This document shows positions 32,508 through 40,947 of a stretch of 42,803 nucleotides of DNA, piece after piece. The DNA is from Candidatus Obscuribacterales bacterium (lineage in GTDB: Bacteria > Cyanobacteriota > Vampirovibrionia > Obscuribacterales > Obscuribacteraceae). The notes beneath the pieces were generated by a model that had not been told where the DNA came from, made no database searches, and saw nothing but the letters and a program-made list of their open reading frames with translations. The stretch spans positions 1 through 42,803 of the forward strand of contig JAIEQI010000084.1 of NCBI GenBank assembly GCA_019747875.1, read 5' to 3'. The first letter of the stretch is position 1. Each line of letters opens with the position of its first letter. The position numbers were made by a program, and so were the translations under genes.

Positions 32508-33908
32508 ATGGGGATTCGGCAATTTGCTTTGCGAATCGTACTTCTGTCGTTCTTGATTTTTGCGAACTGTTCCCCTGGGCAGGCGGTGGCAGAAGTCTCT
32601 CATGACATCGAGGCGGTTACCAACCTAATCTTGGTGAAAGAACTCAAAATATTGAAGCTTGGCATTGCCATCAGAAAACAAACAGAGTCCAGGAAATTGA
32701 GTCGCGAGCGCAGATTTTCGCTTTATGCACTTGCCAACAGTAGCTTGACTAGCATAGGCGCTTTCATGTCCGGAGCAGGACGACTGCATTATGCCAACAT
32801 GCCAAAGAAAGCCCCAAACAATCTATTTGAGAATGCCACCATTATCAGAGTCATAGCCAATGGCGTCGGTGTTGGCGGAGTGTTATTAGAGGCGTCGAAA
32901 GACGCTATAGATGCACGCAAAGATCGATTGGCGAGAGTTGATCCTAAATCTGCTGCCAAGGATGTGGAAGTGTTAAACGGAGAAATAGTGCAGCTCATGA
33001 AAGAGCGGTCAGCGCTGGCCGCTAAGCTGCCTGAAACTATGCACTTGCAGTACCAGGCCGAAGAAACCTTTCTTGCCGACATGCAAGACGCGGTATTAAC
33101 TGAATTTCGTGCGCTTTATGTCGACGTGAAAGGCAAGAAGGCACGGCGCAAGATGCAACTCTTCTTGACCGGCACAAGCAATCTTGTGTCCGGTGGCGGC
33201 TCTCTGTACTCAGGAATAATCGTGCCGCACAAATACAAATCCAACCCGATAAAACGTGTTCGATATGGTGGCGTCGGTGGTATCACTGATATTGCCACAG
33301 GCTCCCTGAACATTCTGACTCCTTTTGCCGTTACTGGTGCAGATATCGCAACACGCCGAGACGCCAAGGCTGTTTTGTTCAGGCAGCTGGGCGCCGGAGA
33401 TATCGGTGACCTTGTGCGACTCAAAAAGCAGGTGGCGGATTTTCAAGTCCAAGGAGACACCATTCTGTGTTCCAGCACGGAAATTGCTGCTCGCCAGAAG
33501 GCTGCGGCAGCGGTTATCGGTATATTGGAGAAGCATAAGGAGCTAAATGATCAGGAACGCAAGCATGCCCTGGAAAAACTTGTGCGGCGCGTGCTGGACT
33601 CAGGGGTTGATTCAAGCGGATCGTTTAGCAAGGTCGTCAATGGTATAGGAACGACGGTCGGAGCATATCGATATACCCGCAATGCCCACAGGCGTTTTCT
33701 CGCAACAGGACGCGCTGGTATTACATATGGTATCGGTAATGCAATAGGTGTCGAAGAAGTAATTAGGGACGGTGTAGTACGAGAATTGCGGCATTACAGG
33801 GCGAAAGGCGAGCATGCTTTGGTATCACAAATACTTGATGATGAACTCAAGCTGCTTGATGAAGCTCAGTTAGCAATTGAAAAATCAGGCAACGCAACAG
33901 ATCGATGA
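32508..33908 (+). CDS. Exported protein of unknown function divergent from the metal operon
   Basis: A 466-aa protein from the ATG at 32508 (AAGGG 8 nt upstream), which gives a clean signal peptide (MGIRQFALRIVLLSFLIFAN, cleavage near GQAVAE). Longer starts from 32460 would put about 16 residues before it. The mature part is helical with Gly-rich segments (GVGVGGVLLEASKD, GGVGGITDIATGS) and basic stretches; it may bind the membrane. It is divergent from the ArsR gene with the operator between. It does not resemble known metal chaperones. It may form an operon with the TPR gene at 33930. Confidence 0.65.
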   Translation: MGIRQFALRIVLLSFLIFANCSPGQAVAEVSHDIEAVTNLILVKELKILKLGIAIRKQTESRKLSRERRFSLYALANSSLTSIGAFMSGAGRLHYANMPKKAPNNLFENATIIRVIANGVGVGGVLLEASKDAIDARKDRLARVDPKSAAKDVEVLNGEIVQLMKERSALAAKLPETMHLQYQAEETFLADMQDAVLTEFRALYVDVKGKKARRKMQLFLTGTSNLVSGGGSLYSGIIVPHKYKSNPIKRVRYGGVGGITDIATGSLNILTPFAVTGADIATRRDAKAVLFRQLGAGDIGDLVRLKKQVADFQVQGDTILCSSTEIAARQKAAAAVIGILEKHKELNDQERKHALEKLVRRVLDSGVDSSGSFSKVVNGIGTTVGAYRYTRNAHRRFLATGRAGITYGIGNAIGVEEVIRDGVVRELRHYRAKGEHALVSQILDDELKLLDEAQLAIEKSGNATDR

Positions 33909-33929
33909 TTGTCGATGGAGGAAGGGTCT

Positions 33930-34580
33930 ATGCCGATTGAAAGTTCTGGCGAAAATTCATTGGAACCATTGAAACAGCTTTTACTGGAAGAGGTTCGAGC
34001 CGTTAACGCTTACAAGAACGCAGTGGAGAAAAGGCATATGTGGATCGGAGAGCGAGCGGTGCAACGGCAATTTGGGATTGTTGTGTTGCTGTCACTATGG
34101 TTGCTTTGCGCCAGTACTGCATTTGGTGACACCACAAAATGGCACCAGCTTATGAAAGCTGCCGTGGAAGCTTCACAACGTGCGAAGTATCAGCAGTCCG
34201 AAAAGCTTTTAGGAGATGCGGTTGATGAAGCAAATAAGTCCAAGAACAAGATTTGGCTGGCTATAACCCTGAATCAGTTGGGACTCGTGTATCAGGACCA
34301 GGATGAGTATGAAAAGGCGGAAGGCTTGTTCAAACGTGCTTTGGCGATCAGTGAAAAGGCTCTCGGGCCGTGTCATCCTCAGGTAGCAGACTGCTTGGAG
34401 CATTGCGCAGCGGTTCTGCGGTTACAAGGGAAAGGGGAGCAAGCGTCGAAGTTGGATAAGCGTGCAGTGGTCTGCTTGGAGCGTTGCGCGGCTGTGCGGC
34501 GCATGAAGGGACAGAATAAGGACGCTGAGAAGCTGGAGGCGCGTGCCGGTCAGATAGAGCAACACCACGAAAAGAGGTAG
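33930..34580 (+). CDS. TPR protein with signal-like segment
   Basis: A 216-aa protein from ATG 33930 (GGAGGAAGGG upstream). TPR repeats of the 42-residue kinesin-light-chain type occupy about residues 85-165 (LNQLGLVYQDQDEYEKAEGL, then ERCAAVRRMKGQNKDAEKL). A hydrophobic segment FGIVVLLSLWLLCASTAFG lies 12-30 residues after an internal ATG at 34038; starting there would make it a normal signal peptide (180 aa). Either start is possible. It would be exported to act with the preceding gene product. The tail is basic. Confidence 0.65.
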   Translation: MPIESSGENSLEPLKQLLLEEVRAVNAYKNAVEKRHMWIGERAVQRQFGIVVLLSLWLLCASTAFGDTTKWHQLMKAAVEASQRAKYQQSEKLLGDAVDEANKSKNKIWLAITLNQLGLVYQDQDEYEKAEGLFKRALAISEKALGPCHPQVADCLEHCAAVLRLQGKGEQASKLDKRAVVCLERCAAVRRMKGQNKDAEKLEARAGQIEQHHEKR

Positions 34581-34822
34581 CAACCCAAACTGACGCAGCT
34601 TACCATGAGCGATCAGTGTTCTTCTCCCATGTATGCCTGAAAACAAAACCGTAATGTTTTCTTACGGATGCAGGCACCGGGCAAGAAACCCATCGTCCAT
34701 TGAAATGTGATCATCGCAAATCGTCCGCAGGTCGTAGGATTTCGACTCCATCACTGTCGCTAACTCAACGTGCTTGCCACTTTCAGCCTCACCGTATCGA
34801 TTGCATAACCGTAATCGGCATC
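34581..34822. other. Gap between convergent genes
   Basis: No gene or strong repeat is seen. The only structure in this gap is the minus-strand terminator that follows at 34823. Confidence 0.4.
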
Positions 34823-34853
34823 AAAAAAACAGCAGATTGATCAACAATCTGCT
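34823..34853 (-). terminator. Terminator after the DUF1016 gene
   Basis: Minus strand: AGCAGATT/AATCTGCT perfect 8-bp stem (34853-34846/34838-34831) with a 7-base loop, then GTTTTTTT. About 90 bp after the stop of the nuclease gene. Confidence 0.75.
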
Positions 34854-34943
34854 GGTGCTTATAATGTTACATTGCAGCACGACGTAACGTTTCAACAATA
34901 CCACGCTGAAATTAGTGCGGCAATAATAAGATTATCCATCCCT

Positions 34944-36047
34944 CTAATTACTGCCAATCTTCTTCAGCTTCCCTTGGTTGTTTAAACGTTCTTGCGCATG
35001 CCCGATAGCTTCATGCAATTTAGCCGCCAGTACATCTTCCGGTAAGACCTCGGTGAAGTATTCTGCAACGCGAATCCCCACCTCATGCAACGACATAAGC
35101 TCGACTTTCTTGGCAGATTTCCCTGCACAAAGAATCAGACCTATCGGGCTTTCTTCATGCGGCCGGCGTTCGTTTTGCTCAAGCCATCGCAAATAAAATT
35201 CCATCTGCCCTTTATGTTCAGGCTTGAAGGCGTCTAGCTTCAGTTCGATTGCAACCAATCGCCTAAGACCTCTGTGATAGAACAACAGGTCCAGATAATA
35301 ATCGTCAAAGTCAACAGACATCCGCTTTTGACGAGCAACAAAACAAAAGTCACTCCCAAGCTCAAGGATAAACTGCTCAAGTTCACGTAGGATTGCGTTT
35401 TCGACATCCTTCTCGTCATAGGCGCCGGTTAGCCCCAAGAAATCCAACAGGTAAGGATCTCTGAACACAAGATCAGGACTTAATTCACCACGCTCCCGCA
35501 GCAGCTTTAATTCTTCCTCGGCCACGTCCTCCGGCTTCTTCGCTATGGCTGTGCGCTCGAATAGCTTTCTGCGAATCTTATCTCTAAGCGTCCGAACACT
35601 CCACCCCTCAACTCGACACATCTCAGCGTAGAAGTTCCGTTGAAGCGGATTTTCTAGGGACACGATCTCTTTAAAATGGCTCCAGCCCAATTTTTGCGAC
35701 AGTGTAGCAAAAATCTTCTCGTCCGGGAAAACCTCGACCAGCCTGACTATTCGCGACAGAGCTGATCGGTCAAATCCACGTCCATACTCTGCCGTCAATT
35801 CAATTGCGACCTTCTCCAAAAGCTGGCTACCATATTCCGGCTTGCCACCTTTTTCCAGTTCGGCAGAGATCCGCTTGCCCATATGCCAATTCAGCATCAC
35901 CAGCTCTGTGTTGATCTGCTGGGCGACACGTGTACGAGCGCCATCAATAAGCAACCGAAGATCATGTAGCAATTTGTCGTGTGCGGCACCGGCAACGATT
36001 CCCTTTTTGCTTTTTGTTGCAATCGCGCTTTGCTGTTTCTTGCTCAA
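34944..36047 (-). CDS. DUF1016/YhcG-type PDDEXK nuclease-like protein
   Basis: A 367-aa protein. The N-terminal DUF1016 helical domain (about 25-165: LNWHMGKRISAELEKG, YGSQLLEKV) is followed by a PDDEXK nuclease fold with D253 (DYYLDLLFYH) and E268/K270 (VAIELKLDAF). It matches the widespread YhcG family found in mobile elements. It may help branched-DNA processing or defence; the family's role is unclear. Its start lacks a strong ribosome binding site (GATTG). It is monocistronic and closed by a terminator. Confidence 0.85.
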   Translation of the reverse strand: MSKKQQSAIATKSKKGIVAGAAHDKLLHDLRLLIDGARTRVAQQINTELVMLNWHMGKRISAELEKGGKPEYGSQLLEKVAIELTAEYGRGFDRSALSRIVRLVEVFPDEKIFATLSQKLGWSHFKEIVSLENPLQRNFYAEMCRVEGWSVRTLRDKIRRKLFERTAIAKKPEDVAEEELKLLRERGELSPDLVFRDPYLLDFLGLTGAYDEKDVENAILRELEQFILELGSDFCFVARQKRMSVDFDDYYLDLLFYHRGLRRLVAIELKLDAFKPEHKGQMEFYLRWLEQNERRPHEESPIGLILCAGKSAKKVELMSLHEVGIRVAEYFTEVLPEDVLAAKLHEAIGHAQERLNNQGKLKKIGSN

Positions 36048-36190
36048 CCTATCAATCCTTCTTCCTCGGACAGTTCCCTATCGCTTGGCAAAGTATAGCG
36101 CTTGATGCTCTCTAGCACTTATCCTCGCCTATTGTCCGGCGTCGCACTAATACTTATTGCGGTACGTCCGGTTTCACCTTGGCATCATTT
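36048..36190. other. Intergenic between nuclease and partition genes
   Basis: Divergent promoter region. No gene is seen. It contains AT-rich patches but no confident -35/-10 pair. Confidence 0.3.
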
Positions 36191-36220
36191 TGACCCTACT
36201 ATGATATCATGGTAGGGTCA
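36191..36220. promoter_or_regulatory. 30-bp near-perfect palindrome, partition operator or parS-like site
   Basis: TGACCCTACTATGATATCAT followed by GGTAGGGTCA reads the same on both strands except for one base pair. It ends 20 bp before the parA ATG. RHH partition partners bind such sites to repress parA and mark the plasmid for segregation. Confidence 0.75.
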
Positions 36221-36239
36221 TGAGTAAGGGAGGTTCTGA

Positions 36240-36932
36240 ATGATTCTTGTTTGTGGAGGCATCAAAGGAGGCGTCGGTAAGACTACTCTGGCGACCAATA
36301 TGGCTATCCTTTTTGCCCATGCGGGCAAAGATGTCCTCTTAGTCGATGCGGACGACCAGGAAACAGCCAGCGACTTCACCATCATTCGCAATGAGACCCT
36401 GGCTGACCTCGGCGGTGCCGGTTACACCGCAATCAAACTCCACGGCGCTGCCGTCCGATCTGAAGGCTTACGTCTGGCGCCCAAATACGATCACATCGTA
36501 ATTGACGTTGGTGGCCGCGACACTGCCGGGCAACGTGCTGCTTTATCGATAGCCGATGTGTATGCAATTCCTTTTTTGCCGGCTAGCTTTGACGTATGGA
36601 CACTGGAAAAGGTCGCTTCCCTCATTGAAGAGGCGCGTCCCTTTAACGACAAGCTGAAGACCCTCTGTTTCCTCAACCGTGCTGATGCTCGCGGACAAGA
36701 CAATGATGAAGCTACCGAAATTGCCCGTGAAATACCCCAGCTCACATACATAGATGCACCACTAGGAAATCGCAAAGCCTTTCGCGCCGCTGCGTCTAAA
36801 GGTCTGTCCGTAATCGAATTACGGCCGGAAGACCCGAAGGCCAGTGGGGAGTTGACCTCCTTGTTTGATCGCTTGACTAATATCACTGTGGCATCAAAAC
36901 GACATCAAGCTGAACTCACTAAAAGGAGCTGA
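36240..36932 (+). CDS. parA: ParA partition ATPase
   Basis: A 230-aa type Ib-like ParA (no N-terminal HTH). Walker A KGGVGKTT starts at residue 9; A' is VLLVDADDQ and Walker B IVIDVGGRD. It patterns on the nucleoid to position plasmid copies. GGGAGG lies 9 nt before the ATG, just after the 30-bp palindrome. The RHH gene follows 2 bp downstream. Its C-terminus (LTNITVASKRHQAEL) has a decayed copy at 37301. Confidence 0.92.
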   Translation: MILVCGGIKGGVGKTTLATNMAILFAHAGKDVLLVDADDQETASDFTIIRNETLADLGGAGYTAIKLHGAAVRSEGLRLAPKYDHIVIDVGGRDTAGQRAALSIADVYAIPFLPASFDVWTLEKVASLIEEARPFNDKLKTLCFLNRADARGQDNDEATEIAREIPQLTYIDAPLGNRKAFRAAASKGLSVIELRPEDPKASGELTSLFDRLTNITVASKRHQAELTKRS

Positions 36933-36934
36933 CC

Positions 36935-37171
36935 ATGTCCGTGAGACGTAAGCCCAAAACCGTTGTTGACTTCATTCAAGCCGGCGGTATTGACCCTGCC
37001 GAAAAGAAAGTCAGCGACACACTTGAAACCCCAATTCAACCAGTCAAACTGCGCTTGCCTCAGGCGCTGCTCAATCAAATCGATGACGCAGTCGCAGAGA
37101 GAAGACCGGCGCCAAGCCGCCACCAATGGATACTGGAAGCAATTTACGAAAAACTCCAACGCGACAACTGA
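36935..37171 (+). CDS. Small ribbon-helix-helix partition partner (ParB-like)
   Basis: A 78-aa protein 2 bp after parA. A disordered basic N-terminus (MSVRRKPKTVVDF) is followed by an RHH fold (VKLRLPQALLNQIDDAVAER) ending in a helix. This is the usual DNA-binding partner in type Ib partition loci; it should bind the upstream palindrome and stimulate ParA. GGAGC precedes its ATG. Confidence 0.75.
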   Translation: MSVRRKPKTVVDFIQAGGIDPAEKKVSDTLETPIQPVKLRLPQALLNQIDDAVAERRPAPSRHQWILEAIYEKLQRDN

Positions 37172-37300
37172 GGCTATGTGCGGCCCAAGCTCAGGCTATG
37201 CCTGCATCCACTGTCTGAGCCTAGCTGTTTACCCCTTGGCGATCGGCTGGCTATCCCGCGATGTTGTATATCCCGGAGCCCGCCAGCGCCCAATATCTTT
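37172..37300. other. Gap after the partition genes
   Basis: No gene, hairpin or repeat of note. Confidence 0.3.
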
Positions 37301-37345
37301 GCTTGACTAGCATCATTGTGATATCAAAACGACATCGATCTGAAG
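37301..37345 (+). pseudogene. Remnant of a second parA 3' end
   Basis: Forty-five bases match the parA tail at 36871-36915 with 8 differences. The frame is kept (LTSIIVISKRHRSEV against LTNITVASKRHQAEL), so it once coded. It continues open to 37464 without ParA similarity. Indicates a past duplication or replacement of the partition locus. Confidence 0.6.
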
Positions 37346-37411
37346 TCGCCCGAATACCGCTAAAATCGACCGCTGCGCGCTATTTTCGCAGATTGGGTAA
37401 ATTTTCGAGAA

Positions 37412-37431
37412 AACCCAAAGCGGTTTGGGTT
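37412..37431. repeat. Short inverted repeat before the 37483 gene
   Basis: AACCCAAA/TTTGGGTT perfect 8-bp arms around GCGG, 50 bp before the ATG. Possible operator. Confidence 0.45.
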
Positions 37432-37482
37432 ATGATGGTAAGAGCTAATTCGGTCGATTCGTGAATATAGGACTATTGCACC

Positions 37483-38109
37483 ATGACAGACGAAAAAAGA
37501 GTAGTTAATTTAGACGAGAATGAAGCTTCCCTTGCGCTTCATACGGTCCGTTTCTACATGAATGCAAAAGGGCGAGAAGTAAGCGCTAACACTGAGCGCC
37601 TGGAAGCCAAGCTAGATCAGTTTCTTAGCGCTACTACCTTCACCGTTACCCAGGTCGAAAGTGTTGCCTCAATTCTGGGAGCGCGCGGGGGCACCAAAGG
37701 TGGTGCCTCGACTTCCGAGGCTAAAAGAGCTGCGGCTGTCGCGAATGGCGCCAAAGGCGGACGCCCGCCCAAGGCTAACCTTTTCATCAAATTTTCAAAA
37801 AGTGTCTGGTATGAGCCTGATCCGAAGCTGCTTAATGAGCTGTACCAGTTGATTGGAAACAATACCTGGCTTCCTGATGAAGATGGCGACGAGAAAGAAG
37901 GCCCCTATGTGAGAGTCCATGTACCAGAAGTGAATGCACGTCTTGAGAAACTTTTGAGCAATTCTCTCAACGTCTTTGAATGGGATGAGAAAGGGCTTTA
38001 CAGATTTTGCATGGAGCACGTGAACAATGCTGCCGTACAACTTCGCGCTGCGAAAACCGCTGATGCAAAGTGCATTACATGCGGTAAGCAAGCACACTGG
38101 ATTTACTGA
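37483..38109 (+). CDS. Zinc-motif protein with AT-hook-like stretch, unknown function
   Basis: A 208-aa protein. N-terminal helical part (1-65); a flexible Gly/Ala region with GAKGGRPPKAN (AT-hook-like, may contact DNA) at about 88-98; an acidic middle; and a C-terminal CITCGKQAHWIY with CxxC (about 196-199). AGGA lies about 9 nt before the ATG, behind an inverted repeat. It lies between the partition genes and module A. No family is recognised. Confidence 0.7.
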   Translation: MTDEKRVVNLDENEASLALHTVRFYMNAKGREVSANTERLEAKLDQFLSATTFTVTQVESVASILGARGGTKGGASTSEAKRAAAVANGAKGGRPPKANLFIKFSKSVWYEPDPKLLNELYQLIGNNTWLPDEDGDEKEGPYVRVHVPEVNARLEKLLSNSLNVFEWDEKGLYRFCMEHVNNAAVQLRAAKTADAKCITCGKQAHWIY

Positions 38110-38137
38110 ACCCCTTGCATCACTAGTAGTTCAGTGA

Positions 38138-39202
38138 TCAGTGAATGCCACCTTCACCCACGCCATACGCCGGCGTCATTCGACGACTGAACCACCGGCG
38201 GTATCCTCCTCGTCTGTGCCCGCCGTGTTTCTGGCAGACTTTATTTTCCTGTCCAACGTTGGCAGCCTGAGCGTAGTCGGCTAATGCCCCTGCATAGTCT
38301 CCCGTATTGTGTTTTGCAACGCCGCGATTGAAATAGACGTGCGGCCAAGTAGGATCGAGTGCAATTGCTGCATCAAAATCAGGGATTGCTGACTCGTGAT
38401 CTCCGACTCTTTGTTTAGTGCAGCCCCGATTGTAATAAGTCTCTTTCGCGGTCGGATCGAGAAACAGCGATTTGTCATAGTCGACAAAAGCTCCTTCGAA
38501 ATCGCCCAGTTTCATTTTCGCCATTCCTCGGTTGTTATAAGCTTGCGCGAAATTCGGATTAAGACGTACTGCTCGATCATAATCCTGAACAGACGATTCG
38601 AGTTCGCCCAATAGGTAAGCCACATACCCACGATTGTTGTAAGCAGATACATGCTCTGGGTCCAGCTCAAGAGCCTTGTTTAAGTCGTCCAAGGCAGCGT
38701 AGACATTGCCTTGTGTTAATAGAGCAAATCCGCGATTGTTGTATCCAGATGCCAAATTTGGATCTAGTTCCAATGCCTTGTTGCAATCTATAAGCGCCGA
38801 CACGCTATCTCCAAGTCCCACTTTTGCTGCCCCACGGCTGCTGTATCCCTCGGCGCTTTCGCTGTCTAATGCAAGCACCTGGTTGAAAACATCAATGGCG
38901 TCTCGGTATTGCTTTGCCTTGTATCGCAGTATTCCGAGGTCCAGCATCTGATCCACAAGTACCTGTTTCAACCGCTCGTCCGGCGCTCGAAGATCCAGAC
39001 CAACTCTAATTGCCCTCAGAAGATTTTCTTCCCTCACTACAGGACAACTGACAATCACAGCCTCTGGCTCACTCTCTGCGCCCGGTCCAGGCGCAGTTAT
39101 GAAGTCAGCGTCGCCTCCGTCACCGCCAATGGAATTAGTCTCTCCTGGCGCCTTCCAGTGCGGTGTAGTTGCCTTGCGGCTCACTCTCTTCTTCTTGGAC
39201 AT
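38138..39202 (-). CDS. TPR-repeat protein, last gene of mobilisation operon A
   Basis: A 354-aa protein starting MSKKKRVSRK, with AAGGGAG 7 nt upstream; the open frame extends 81 codons further but overlaps the preceding gene. Seven 34-residue TPRs run from about 95 to 325 (AYNNRGMAKMKLGDFEGAFV; YYNRGCTKQRVGDHESAIP). A basic, Gly/Arg-rich tail follows (GGHRRGGYRRWFSRR). It follows a second TPR gene by 31 bp. It may scaffold the relaxosome or serve the host cell surface; its place behind the coupling ATPase favours the former, weakly. Confidence 0.75.
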   Translation of the reverse strand: MSKKKRVSRKATTPHWKAPGETNSIGGDGGDADFITAPGPGAESEPEAVIVSCPVVREENLLRAIRVGLDLRAPDERLKQVLVDQMLDLGILRYKAKQYRDAIDVFNQVLALDSESAEGYSSRGAAKVGLGDSVSALIDCNKALELDPNLASGYNNRGFALLTQGNVYAALDDLNKALELDPEHVSAYNNRGYVAYLLGELESSVQDYDRAVRLNPNFAQAYNNRGMAKMKLGDFEGAFVDYDKSLFLDPTAKETYYNRGCTKQRVGDHESAIPDFDAAIALDPTWPHVYFNRGVAKHNTGDYAGALADYAQAANVGQENKVCQKHGGHRRGGYRRWFSRRMTPAYGVGEGGIH

Positions 39203-39233
39203 AACAATTCTCCCTTGCCGGCAAATGTGCCCT

Positions 39234-40331
39234 TTAGCTATCGCTCTCTTTTGGCAGAGTTTTACAGGCCATCGCTCGATCACATAGCTGATTCGCTTTT
39301 TCAAATCGTCCTTGCGCTCTGTGGACACCAGAGAGCCTCGCCAAAGTGGTTCCCACTTCCTTGTGATGCTGTCCGAAAACAGCCGTTTGATTGCGTAGCG
39401 CATGATTGAGCGAACGTTCCGCCTTGTCGAATCTCTTGGTCGCACAAAACAATTTACCTAGACCGCCGAGGGTCTCTGCCACCGCTAATGACTGATTTCC
39501 AAAGAGTTTCTTCCGCAGGCGCAATGCTTTGTTGTAGTAATTCTCTGACCGTGCGTAATTGCACTCAGCGTAAAACACATTCGCTAATTGTTGAAAGATC
39601 CTTCCTAGCTCATCATCTTGAGCGCTCCCAAGCGTCTTGCGCATGTCCAATGCTTTTGCCAACAGGGTTTTGCATCTACCGTAATCTTGTTTATCGAAGT
39701 GCAGTGATGCAAGCTTTCTTAGCAACATCGCGATCTGATAATGCTCTGAACCAAATAGATATTCTTTTATGCTCAGCGCTTTCTTGTACTGAATCTCTGA
39801 CCACCCGAGATTCCGTTGCACTTGGTTGATGGTTGCCAGATGTTCAAGAGTATCCGCGACTTCGATGTTATTCACTCCGAGCATTGTTTGTTGGAAAATC
39901 AGCAAACGTTCGGCAAGTTCTTTAGCGCGCTGCTGAGAGCCGAGCAAGTGCTCTACACGAGTCAGGTTGTACAGAATTATCAATCTCTGCCAATCGTCTT
40001 CGACGAACCACTCGTCCGCGATCATCAAGGCGTCATCAAGCAGTTCCTTGGCCTCATTCATTTTATTTGCCGCAATATACATTCCCGCGACATGACTCAA
40101 ACGCTCACATTCAGCCTTCTGCGACGTGCTCGCCTCTTCTTCCATTGCAATAATTCTATTTACAGATGTAATTTTTTGCAGCAACGTAGTCGCCGCCATG
40201 TCGCTGTTCGCGTCTTCCGTTTGCACATTCCTGGCATCTGTTACCCGAGACTTCCTGCTCGAATGCAGCTGCTCGGTTGTAACCGCACATCTGTATGTTT
40301 TAACTTCATCTGAGTCCCCCTCTTTACACAT
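39234..40331 (-). CDS. Kinesin-light-chain-type TPR protein in mobilisation operon A
   Basis: A 365-aa protein with 42-residue TPRs (LANVFYAECNYARSENYYN, LGGLGKLFCATKRFDKAER, LARLSGVHRAQGRFEKAN). It has no signal peptide or membrane segment, so it should be cytoplasmic. Its ATG overlaps the stop of the two-TM protein by 8 bp and a second TPR gene follows, so both TPR proteins are made with the coupling ATPase. Function unknown; a scaffold role is inferred. Confidence 0.75.
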   Translation of the reverse strand: MCKEGDSDEVKTYRCAVTTEQLHSSRKSRVTDARNVQTEDANSDMAATTLLQKITSVNRIIAMEEEASTSQKAECERLSHVAGMYIAANKMNEAKELLDDALMIADEWFVEDDWQRLIILYNLTRVEHLLGSQQRAKELAERLLIFQQTMLGVNNIEVADTLEHLATINQVQRNLGWSEIQYKKALSIKEYLFGSEHYQIAMLLRKLASLHFDKQDYGRCKTLLAKALDMRKTLGSAQDDELGRIFQQLANVFYAECNYARSENYYNKALRLRKKLFGNQSLAVAETLGGLGKLFCATKRFDKAERSLNHALRNQTAVFGQHHKEVGTTLARLSGVHRAQGRFEKANQLCDRAMACKTLPKESDS

Positions 40332-40947
40332 AGCGATTACCTCTAGCTGATTCGTCCGTTATTGTCACGTCAGGCAGTTGCGCGTCATGCGTCGTTCTGA
40401 CTAAGCCGTACTCGGTTACTTCAGATTGCAATCTTTGCTGGCACTTTCGAATGATGTCCTCGACAAGATCCGTGCCGGTAGGCGCAAAGATCTCGAACGT
40501 CAATGTCACACCGGTAGTCGATCCATGAGGAGTCAATTGTGCAGTTGCCGCGATCGTTTGTGGAACAATCGCTCCATTTGGACCGCAGCCGCCGTGCTCC
40601 AATAAATTCAGCACCGCTGCAAGCTGGCCGCGCGACTTGTCGTCCCGCTTCATTGCCCAGGCGGCAATCACACCTTCCTTGGTGCGAACTATCGATCCAT
40701 CAAACACATCCTTTAGAATGCCCCAGGCAACTGGCATTGGCACTTGCCAGATAGCTGGCTTGGGACGCAATAAAGCATCAAGTCGCCGATCATCAATACA
40801 CCGGAAGAAGTACCAAACACCGGCGCCACATACACAACCAATTATTGCGGGAATCCCGGTGTCCACGAAATTACTGGAAATCCAGGTGACAGACACAAAC
40901 ACAATGAATGAAAGCGGTATCCCTACAATCTTGGCTAACATTCCCAC
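40324..40947 (-). CDS. Two-TM protein coupled to coupling ATPase A
   Basis: A 207-aa protein with two transmembrane helices at about 7-26 and 32-49 (VGIPLSFIVFVSVTWISSNF; AIIGCVCGAGVWYFF), then a cytoplasmic domain of about 150 residues. It overlaps the coupling ATPase gene by 13 bp. That ATPase lacks its own membrane anchor, while VirD4 proteins normally have two N-terminal TMs; this protein could supply the anchor in trans. No family is recognised. Confidence 0.65.
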   Translation of the reverse strand: MGMLAKIVGIPLSFIVFVSVTWISSNFVDTGIPAIIGCVCGAGVWYFFRCIDDRRLDALLRPKPAIWQVPMPVAWGILKDVFDGSIVRTKEGVIAAWAMKRDDKSRGQLAAVLNLLEHGGCGPNGAIVPQTIAATAQLTPHGSTTGVTLTFEIFAPTGTDLVEDIIRKCQQRLQSEVTEYGLVRTTHDAQLPDVTITDESARGNRYV

